From a virus: a stretch of DNA of 64,000 bases. Positions 22,971 to 32,900 of the stretch are shown one piece after another. Each line of letters starts with the position of its first letter. The stretch's first letter is position 1. Below the pieces are notes generated by a model that had not been told where the DNA came from, made no database searches, and saw nothing but the letters and a program-made list of their open reading frames with translations. The position numbers and the translations under genes were made by a program. The stretch spans positions 1-64,000 of IMG/VR virus record IMGVR_UViG_3300008262_000024; one strand, 5' to 3'.

Positions 22971-25900
22971 TTATTTATCTCTTTCAATGTCTATCATTTT
23001 CTTAGCAGAGTAGACAAATGGTATTTGTTTAGAAGTATAATAAAAATATCCAGTTTTGTCATAAGGATCTTTTTCACCACTAATATCATGATAAGCTTGA
23101 TCTACAAAGTTTTGTAATGCTTTTTTAGCATCTAGTGCTACTGATGTTACTGGCATAGATGTTTGAAATAATATATCAACACCTTCTGAACCATAGAAGA
23201 AACCAAGTTCTCGTTTAACTCTATTAATAGTTCTGTAAGTCCAATTTAATAACAAGTATTGTTTATAATCTTTTTTACCATCATCATCCCAATCTCCTCC
23301 AGCTAACATTCCTAAAGTAATTAATACTAATAAAACTTGTAATTCAGTTACCATAGATTTAATTTGACCATTATAATAATCTAAGAATTCTTCAAAAGTA
23401 TATTCTTGAATTCTTTTATCATACATATTATCAGATTTAAACTTTTCAAACAAAGCTCTTGCTCTAGATTCATTAGCTTTAAAAGTTCTAACTTTACCCA
23501 TTGTAAATAAACTTAATGGTACATCTAGTGCAAGTTTACCTAATCCAATCCAAGCTGATTTATTTAAAAGTAAAAACTTTTTAGATTCATCATCTTTTAA
23601 ACTATCATATACTGCATAAAATCTACCAACAGTTACAGCATTAGTATAGTTATTGTATCTAATACCATTAAAATGTTCTTTAAATAAATCAGGTAACCAG
23701 TTTTTGTAAGTCATTGATAACTTACCTAAAATTTGAAAATTAATAGCTCTTTGGTCTTGATCTGAAAGTTCACCTTTAATTGTTCTAGAAACACCTCTAA
23801 CTGAATTTGTTAATTCATTATAGATATCTAATGTCATACCTTCAATTTCAAGTTTACCATCTTTAATAGATGCTTTTTCAAATAATGATTTAGAACCTTC
23901 AGGTAATGTTGCTAATCTTCTCAACCTACCATTAGCATCAATACCATAGTTTTGCATCATAGATAAACCTAAACTATTATCAATCCATTCAGAACCCATT
24001 CTAAAACCAATGAATGGTAATCCCATATTAGCTAATTTAATTAGTCTATTATCAGGTAATTCATTTGCTTGTAAGCTTACATGCTTACCATCAAACTGAA
24101 AGTATTGAAGTATAGCAGTAACAAGTTTACCTTCACCTTCTTTATCAGTAAAAGTTTTAGTAAGAAGTTTTTCACTTCTTTTCATCTGTTTTACAGTATA
24201 ATAAAAACCTTTTTTACCTTCATAATAAGACATTATTTTAGAAGATAATGATGCTGCTCCTTGAGCAATAGGTTCAAGACCTAGTTTAGTTAATCTTTGG
24301 AAATTATTAAATTTATTTAACCTATTGGTCCAATCTTTACCAATATGCTCACCTTGTTCTTTAATACCATAAATATGGTATAAAACAGTTTTTCTAAACA
24401 ACTGAGCTTCATCTAATTGTTGACCTGTTACTTTAGTAAATAATTTAGCACCCTTTTGTTTACTCACACCAGATGTAGCAATCATATCACTTAACACTTC
24501 TATTTCAGCTTCTATCTGTTTATAACCTTCATAATTAAAAACTACATCAGCAAATGTTAAAAGTGTTCTTGAAAGGTCATATGATTTTAATGAATTGTCT
24601 ATAACACCTTCTTTAGAATATAAAGGATGTATACCAAAGATTGGTATATCATTTTCTATTTCTCCAGTTTCAACATTTTTTCTTCTAGCAAGTTCAGTAT
24701 AATATCCAAATTCATCTCTATCTGCCTGTCTTGTCCACATTGACAAAAGATTTTGCCATGCTGTTTTACCAGCAGTACCATTATAAATAGATTCTATTAG
24801 ACTAGCTCTAAAGTATGGAATAAAGTTATCAGGAACTACTGAGTAATCATTTTCCATACCTAAAGATTTTCTAAAACTTTTCATGGACTCTGTCCAAAAA
24901 TCATAATATTCTTTTAAAGCAGGTGTATTTTGTATTTCTAAATACTCTTTAGAATATATTTCTGATGATAATGAGTTTTTATATTCAGGTTTTAATTCAT
25001 AATACCAAGCATAATTTTTAGGATCAAACTTATATTTTTCTAAAGAATTATTATCTAAAAAGGTTTTTATTTTCTTTTCATCTTTTTCAACAGTCCAACC
25101 ATTATCACCAATTATTTTTAACAACCATTTATTATGTCTGTCCTCAGAGTCTTCCTTTAATCTAAAATATTTATCAAGAGTTTTAGCATCACCTTTCTCT
25201 CTAGCTTCTTTCATTCTAGCATTAAACTCAGGATTAAACTTTGCAAAAAGATTTCCTGTTTCTTTATTAATGATTTTATCATAAGCTCTTAATATACCTA
25301 CACCAGAGTTTTGAGCATGCTTTTCAAGTTTTACAGTAACCTCTTTAAGCTTTTCTTTAAAATTAAATAATTTTATTTTAGCTTCAGATTCTACTTTACT
25401 TTTCTTCTTAAATGCTTCTCTAAATATAGGATGTTGTATTTCACCAAATGTGTTAAATAGCTGACTTACACCATCAATACCTTTAGCATTTTGAATTTCT
25501 TCAATATTTGTAGAAGTTAAATCAAGTCTTTTAATTAATTCATTTTTTAATTGATCTGTAAGTATATCAATATTATTTTGAAGTCTTTCTATTTGATGTC
25601 TGTATTTAGCATAATCTGATTCTTCAATACCCATTCTATCATAGAATTCATATGAACCTGCAATGATAGAAGATATAATACTTAATTCTTTAATTAATTC
25701 CTGATGTTGTTTTAAATTAAGATAGTTTTCATTATTCTTATCTTTAATTTTTTCTTCAGTTATATTTACAAGTTGTGCATATCTCTTATTATCAAATGTA
25801 GAATACTTATTAATTACTTTAGTATAATCATCAACAAGAGTTTTGATATCTCTTTCTACAATAACAGCATTAATGGCTCTTGTAAGTTTATCAATTCTAG

Positions 25901-26948
25901 ATTTTAGATATTCTTTTCTTTCTCTAGATATTTTTTCACCAAGTTCTATTGTAGCATTGTTTTTAAGTATATAAAGTTTTTCTAATTTTTCATCTAATGA
26001 CTTTATACCAGTTTTTTCTTGAACAGGTATCTGAGTTAAATAATCTTTAGCTGAGGCAAAAGTTTCTATTTGTTTTACTTTACCATTAGTTTTACCATCT
26101 TTAATTTCAAGAACTAATTGAATAGGTACAATTCTAGATTTTTCAACTGCATTTATACCAATAACATTTAATAATGAAAATGTAGTTTTAGGTAATTGAG
26201 TATTCCAATCTTCATATTTATAAAATGGAATCCAGTTAGGATCTACAACATATTGTTTACCATCTTTATATTCAACACTAGAGTTTTTAGCTGTCATAGA
26301 TTTATAGTCATAATGATCTGCTGTAAGATCTGAATATAAAAATATTAAGTCAGCTGTACCTGCTAATTTACTAGATGCTAATAATCTTTGTTCAGGTGCA
26401 ATATATACTTTACCAGTAGGATCTTTTTTAGTTTGAACACTAATAGCATCATCTATTAATGCTTTAGCTGTTTTATATAATGTATTAAATATAGTTTCAT
26501 TTAACTGAGTTTCAGCTCTTAGCTCACTTACTGTTTTATAAGTACCCTGTTTAATTAAAACTTTATCTTTATATGTAGTGCTTGCAATTGCTTGGACTAA
26601 ACTCTCAAGAGTATTGTGTAAGTATGTACCAACTTCTCTTTGAGCAATAGACATTGGGTCTTTATTTATCTCCTCAGCTTTTAACTTACCTTTCTTTCTT
26701 TCAAATTTTTCTTTAGCTTCACTAGTAAAAGTTTCTGAAATAAAAAACTGTTCACTTGAAACACCTATAATACCATAACCTCTTTTACCCTTATATTCTC
26801 TAGATTCAAAAATTCTTTGTAATAGTTCAAGTCTATTAATAGCTTCTTGTTGAGTTTCAGCTTTACCTAAAAACAGATTAGCTATCATATTATTTCTTAT
26901 AGCATCACTTGCTTCAGAAAGTGATATATTTGTTTCACATTTTTTCAT
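22971..26948 (-). CDS. Virion cargo-type protein with N-terminal PD-(D/E)XK nuclease domain
   Basis: The 1325-aa product is the last gene of the virion block. Residues about 60-300 carry a RecB/Cas4-like nuclease pattern: VGTYLHNTLE (H111), AGTADLI (D200) and HYDYKS (D214-x-K216). The rest is long and helical, with coiled-coil stretches (about 430-560). A hydrophobic segment near 1215-1235 (VLLVLITLGMLAGG) could span a membrane. Its start overlaps the RNA polymerase stop by 1 nt (TAATG). Proteins in this crAss-like position are packaged with the polymerase and ejected; the nuclease could act on host or phage DNA on entry. The packaging role is inferred from position. Confidence 0.75.
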   Translation of the reverse strand: MKKCETNISLSEASDAIRNNMIANLFLGKAETQQEAINRLELLQRIFESREYKGKRGYGIIGVSSEQFFISETFTSEAKEKFERKKGKLKAEEINKDPMSIAQREVGTYLHNTLESLVQAIASTTYKDKVLIKQGTYKTVSELRAETQLNETIFNTLYKTAKALIDDAISVQTKKDPTGKVYIAPEQRLLASSKLAGTADLIFLYSDLTADHYDYKSMTAKNSSVEYKDGKQYVVDPNWIPFYKYEDWNTQLPKTTFSLLNVIGINAVEKSRIVPIQLVLEIKDGKTNGKVKQIETFASAKDYLTQIPVQEKTGIKSLDEKLEKLYILKNNATIELGEKISRERKEYLKSRIDKLTRAINAVIVERDIKTLVDDYTKVINKYSTFDNKRYAQLVNITEEKIKDKNNENYLNLKQHQELIKELSIISSIIAGSYEFYDRMGIEESDYAKYRHQIERLQNNIDILTDQLKNELIKRLDLTSTNIEEIQNAKGIDGVSQLFNTFGEIQHPIFREAFKKKSKVESEAKIKLFNFKEKLKEVTVKLEKHAQNSGVGILRAYDKIINKETGNLFAKFNPEFNARMKEAREKGDAKTLDKYFRLKEDSEDRHNKWLLKIIGDNGWTVEKDEKKIKTFLDNNSLEKYKFDPKNYAWYYELKPEYKNSLSSEIYSKEYLEIQNTPALKEYYDFWTESMKSFRKSLGMENDYSVVPDNFIPYFRASLIESIYNGTAGKTAWQNLLSMWTRQADRDEFGYYTELARRKNVETGEIENDIPIFGIHPLYSKEGVIDNSLKSYDLSRTLLTFADVVFNYEGYKQIEAEIEVLSDMIATSGVSKQKGAKLFTKVTGQQLDEAQLFRKTVLYHIYGIKEQGEHIGKDWTNRLNKFNNFQRLTKLGLEPIAQGAASLSSKIMSYYEGKKGFYYTVKQMKRSEKLLTKTFTDKEGEGKLVTAILQYFQFDGKHVSLQANELPDNRLIKLANMGLPFIGFRMGSEWIDNSLGLSMMQNYGIDANGRLRRLATLPEGSKSLFEKASIKDGKLEIEGMTLDIYNELTNSVRGVSRTIKGELSDQDQRAINFQILGKLSMTYKNWLPDLFKEHFNGIRYNNYTNAVTVGRFYAVYDSLKDDESKKFLLLNKSAWIGLGKLALDVPLSLFTMGKVRTFKANESRARALFEKFKSDNMYDKRIQEYTFEEFLDYYNGQIKSMVTELQVLLVLITLGMLAGGDWDDDGKKDYKQYLLLNWTYRTINRVKRELGFFYGSEGVDILFQTSMPVTSVALDAKKALQNFVDQAYHDISGEKDPYDKTGYFYYTSKQIPFVYSAKKMIDIERDK

Positions 26949-29900
26949 TATCCAATTTTACATATTTTATCAATTTCTTCTTGACTCATAGCTCTCAACA
27001 TTTGAATTTTTTCATCTATTGAAATGTCTGCAAATTGAGGAAAGAAGCTATCAAAGTTGTCAATGTTTATCTTATCAGTTCCATCTTGCACTTCAGGTTT
27101 TGCACCAGGTTTAGTTGCATATGGGTTTATTTTTTTTAGACCTTCTGTAGGTACAAAGATATCACTTTCTTCTTCAGTTTTAACTAATTGATTAGATAAA
27201 CCATCTATTAAAACATTTTTATATACTTCAAGTTGTTTTTCAGTAAGCTTACTTGCTCTATTACCTGCAACATTTAAAACTTTTATATTATTTTCAATTG
27301 TCCAATTTTTTAATTCAATAGCTGTAGGATTTACAATAAATGGTTTACCACTTTCAGATAATAATTTTAAAGTTAATTTACTACCTGTAGAAGTAATATC
27401 ACCAAATAAAACTGTACCATTTGAATTCTGAACATTTAATTTTGTTCTTACAGAATAATCAGAAGATATACTTTCTTCTAAACCATATTCTTCTTTTAAA
27501 GAAGGTTGAAGTCCTTTTTCAGTTTTATAACCTTTAGGAGCTATTCCACCTGTTTCTAACTTTAAAGCCTTACCTACCATAAGACCAAGTTGATCTATAC
27601 CTGTTTGTCCACCTGCTATTATTTTTTTAACTGGTGAAACTAATAATCCAGTATCTTCATTTACACTAGCTTTTTCAACATAGGCACTTGCAAGTTCAAC
27701 AAAATTATCTGTAATAGGAACTTGTTTTCTATAATCTACACCTTGATAATTACCTATTGGAGTAACTATTTGAGATGTTAGACTTCCATCAATTACTAAG
27801 TGTACTTTATTATTATTATCTATAGCATATGGAAAGAAGCTTGTTATATTAGAATAATTATATTTAGGATTAAACTTCCAATCTTCAGGTAGATATTCAG
27901 TATTAGCTAATAAAAACTTATGAGCAAACTCATTTATAATCTCAGATCTAAAGTCACTATCTGTTAATATAGCATCTATAACATCATTAATATCAGAAAC
28001 TATTTTACTTTGTGATGTGTAAGGTAAAAATTTATTTAATTGAAATACTGAATTATAAGTACCTGATTGGAATATATTTCCTATTTCTATTAAGTTTTGA
28101 ATTTCTAAAGGTAGTTCTTCAAAAGAATCAGCTTGTTCATTTATAAATGATGTAGTTCCTTTACCTTTAAAAGATCTAAAGTTATCTAATTTTGCAGAAC
28201 CATTTTCTAATAATACAAATATGTTTTGTAGAAACAAGTTGTCTTTAAACTTAGGATTATCTTTTAAATCAAATAAACCTTTAGCTAAAGAGTTTTTACC
28301 TTTCATTATTTCATCAAAACTATAGTTTTCAATTACTGAATAAAAGTTTTGAATAAAATATGTAATTAAGTGCTGATCTAACTTATTATAAAATTTTTCT
28401 TTATCTGTTGTTGTTAGATATAAAAGTTTAGGTAATGTAGTTTTAAATGCCTGATACACTTTTAGTTTATCTACAAAGTAAAATCTTTCATATAGATCAT
28501 TATATAACTCTCTTCCTTTAAAGAAAGGTTCTATAATTGAATCATTACTAATTAATTTTCTTTGTTCATCTAATGTTATAATTGGAAAAGGTACATCATT
28601 TATTTCTTGATATAAATCATTAAGTGCAATAACACCATTTCTATCTTTAAGATATTTAGTATCAGGTGAATAGTATCTTTTTACTTTATTAACTTCTTTA
28701 GCTTGTTCTCTTAAATTTAAGAACAATGCTAATACATCTTTTGATATAGATTTATCTTTAGACTTAATTTGATCTATTGTAATAATAGATGGTTCATAAT
28801 CTAAAACTCCAAATTGATTTTTTAAATCAGCATTACTTTTAACAAAACCTCCTTTTTTAAAGCTTCCAGTAGATTTAATAATCATAGATTGATTAATCCT
28901 TTCTTCTTTTAAGAATTCTGAAATATAAGGATGCTTCATAATATGAATAATATTCTCAATAGATATACCTCTTAATACCATGTAAGATATTGTATCAAGA
29001 GTTTGATTGACAATATTTAATATTTCAGCATAAGGATCTTTAACTAAGTCTACTTGTGATGTAAGTAGTGCAGATAGTACTATTGATACAGATTCACCTA
29101 CTTCATCAAGATTATTACCTAAATCTAAATTAGAAGTAAATCCTTCAATATTAATTTGAACTGCAGGATATTCAGGATTAAGTTTAACACCATATCTCTG
29201 AGCTAAGTCTGCAAGATTAATCCAAGTAGCTAATTGACCTACACCAGCTTTACCAGATACAAATCTAATAGATGCTTTAACATTAAATGCTTCAGTAAAC
29301 AATCTAGTCATTGGTATACCTTCTTTAGGTACATAGGTTGATTTACTTGATGCTAAAGGTGTATCTGCTACTGGTGAGTAAAGATTTTTAGCTTGAGAAG
29401 GATGTAATAACATTTGGATTTCAATATCCAAGAAATGATTTTCTAAAGCCTTTTGACTATTAATTTCTTCAACAGGTGTAGCTTCAAACTCTTCTCTAAA
29501 AGCTTCTTTAATGTTTTTCTTTCTAGTTCTAATTGCTTTAATTGCAGATTTTCTTTTAGCTTCTAGATCTTTTTCTTCTTGAGTAGGAGCATAAAAATCA
29601 TTTATTTGTCTTTGAATTAATTTATTTTGTCCTATTAAAGACTTTTGTTGTGCAACAAGATTATCAAAGTTTTCAAGAAATACTCCTTCTTCAACAGCTT
29701 GTTTTCTAGTTTTTCTACCAGATGCATCAAGTGTTTTTTGAATTTCATCAATTGTATTTTGATTATTTTGTTGCTGTTCTCTTAAATTAGATTTAGCTTC
29801 TTTAGATGTAGTAGCTTCTTTACCAGTAGTTTCATTGGCATATTTTATAAACTCATTAATAGCTTCTTGACCTAATGCATTTAATGCTGCTTCAAGATTA

Positions 29901-32900
29901 TCTAATCTAGATGCAAAACTTTTATAGTTAGGATCTGTCTTAATGTCACCTTGCTTTTTAAATACACCTTTGTCTTCAAGAAACTTATCAAACAATTCAT
30001 CAGTATGAGTTTCATAATATTTAATTCTATTACCATCTTTATCTAAATGATAATAGTATAATGATATTTTATCAATATCAAAGTCACCACCTGTCTTAGC
30101 TACAAGCTCTGATGGAACTACAGCCATACCTTGCATCATTGGTAACAAGAACTTTTTAATCTTAAATACATCATTAGATGAAAACTGTTGATTAGGAATA
30201 CGAAGACCTTTAGCTATAACCTCAAGGTCACCTTTAGCAATATCAGAATTTAACTTTTGTACAGCTTCAAGAATATTTCTAGTGTTGTATTTAGTAAATG
30301 CTGCTTTTAATATTTCTGGTGTTACAGGAATAATAATTTCAGCAGGTGATATACTACCATCTTTATTTATTTCATAAAACTTAAGAACATCTGAATCAGA
30401 TTTTAAAGTACCATCTTCATCATATTGTCTAGGTCCTGACTCAAACCCTGTAACAGCAGCTTGAGGAACCATGTCACCTAATCTCTTTTGAACAAGTACT
30501 CTATTAGTTACTAATGCATTAAGAATAGGTTCTATCTTATTACTATTAGGAATAAGCTCTACATATTTAACATCTTCTAAAAACTTTTCAGCAGCTTCAA
30601 TAACATTATCTGCAGAGTTTCTATCTTTAGCAGCTTCAACTAAAACATCTCTTAATTTTTTAACAGATATTTTAATTTCATCAGGATAAACTTGAGCATC
30701 AAGTTCTTCTAAAAGATTATCTATAGATCTATTAATAATTGTATTTTGAACTTTTTCATATTTTCTAACTAGTGAATATACAGGAGAAGCTGATTCTTTT
30801 TGTTCTTCACTTAAAGAATCCCATTCTTCTTTAGTACCTGGAAAATCTGAAGGAACACCTTTATCAAAAAATCCTTCAAGTATATTTTTTCTAGCCTGAG
30901 TAGAACTTGTAATTTTATTTTTAGGAATGTTATTAATCTTAACCTGATTCTTCATATACTTCCAAGGTAATCTACCAATTTGATCTTCTGTAATTTCTTG
31001 AAGATCCCAATTACCTTCTGTATATAATGGTCTCATTTGTTTAATACCAAACTTAGCAGCACCCTCCATATGTAATACATCAATAGAGTTAGCTATCATA
31101 AATTCATGTACTGCATTTAAAGCTACATCATATATAGCTGTAGGCATTAATGGAAGATAAGCTGTCTTTCTACCAGCTATAACATTTAAACCAACCTCAT
31201 CAGTTGTTGTAAAGTCATTAGGACCTACATACTGTGGTTTTTTAATAGTTAATGGTGCATAGGTTTTAAATAACCATTCACCAATATCTTTAACATCATC
31301 TGGAATATTTAAATCATCTTTAATAGAATCTAAATCATATCCACTGTTTATAAACTTAACTTGTAAATCAAAGTTTCTTTGTTTAGCATCATTCCACTCA
31401 TCAGTTCTAAGTTCAAACTCTCTAGCCATGAACATGTTAATATATGAGAAACCATCATTTTCTGTATATTCTTGATAAGCTTTAGCATATGATGTTGCAT
31501 ATTGTTCAGCTTTTTGTTCATCACCTTTAAAGTCTTTTAGAAGTTTATCTTTAATAGCTTGTTTAATATTATCATAGTAATATGATTTTACAGCTGGATC
31601 TGAAATAACTAACTCTCTTATAATGTTTACATCATAATCTTTTTTATAAGTATAAGTAGTATCTCCTATTTTAACTGGAGATTCAGAATTTAATTTTCTA
31701 ACTTGATAATCAATTTCCTTTCCTATAAGACTTAATTTACCAGTAGATGATTGTGTGTTCAATCTTTTAGGTAAATCTTTAGATTCTTTATAAGCTGTAA
31801 CATCACCTACAAATAATATAGATTGCTCATACTTCTGTAAGAAACTTTCTAATGCTGCATATGATACTGCTAATTCCCAATCATTATTAAACAAAGATTT
31901 AGATATTATTTCTTCAGATATACCAATAGCTGTTTGTTCATAAATTGTTTCAGCATACTCACCAAATCCTTCTACCTTTTTATAAGTTTTATTTAAACCA
32001 TACTCTTTAAACATTTTAATGTCTTCAGAGATTACACTTTGTTTTAAATAATTTGTTATTTTATCTGCAATATACTTGTCAGTAGGTTGAAGTGTTCCTT
32101 TAACTAGGTCTTTAAAATCATTGTAAGGAATAATTTCTGAAAAGAATGATTTTACTTTATAGGTTTTTTCATCCTTCAAAGTTCTATCCATATATGAATA
32201 GTCACCTTTTGGTTTATTTAATTCATCTATCAAATAACCTGTAATAACATCCTTAGCTTGACTTACAACATTGTTAATGTTAGTTTCTGGTGTTAATATA
32301 CTACTGTTTGTACCTATTTTATAAACAGGAAATAAACTTCTATCTGAATGTTTTTGAGATGGTGATAGACCACTTAATGTCATATTAAGATTTAAAGAAA
32401 ATAAGTCACCTTCTTTTAAATCTGAAACATGTGTTGCTTTATCTAAGGTAACATCTTTTAAACCTTCAACAATAGCATACTCTACTTTTTCACCATTATA
32501 AATTTTTTGTATCCATCTAGAATTTTCACTTTGATTATTTTTAAATATATGTGGAAGAGCTTCTTTTAAATATTCTATTCTATAATCTCTTTTTTCTATT
32601 GGATCAATAGAATCATCATTATTAACTAAATCTATATAATAGTTAATAGTATCAGCAATTATGGTTTGATAAGTATTAAGGTTAATAAGATATACTGGTT
32701 TACCATCAATGTTCATAAACTGAAGTTCAGTATTTTCAGATTTTGATTCAGCAATAACATTTATTATTTTATTTAGTCTTACTGAATATTCACCATCATA
32801 TATTTTAGAAACCTTATCTACTTTTACTAGATTTAAAATCTTACTAACTTCATCTTTAATAATATTTAAACCTTCTTCACTAACATCAGATAATGATCCA

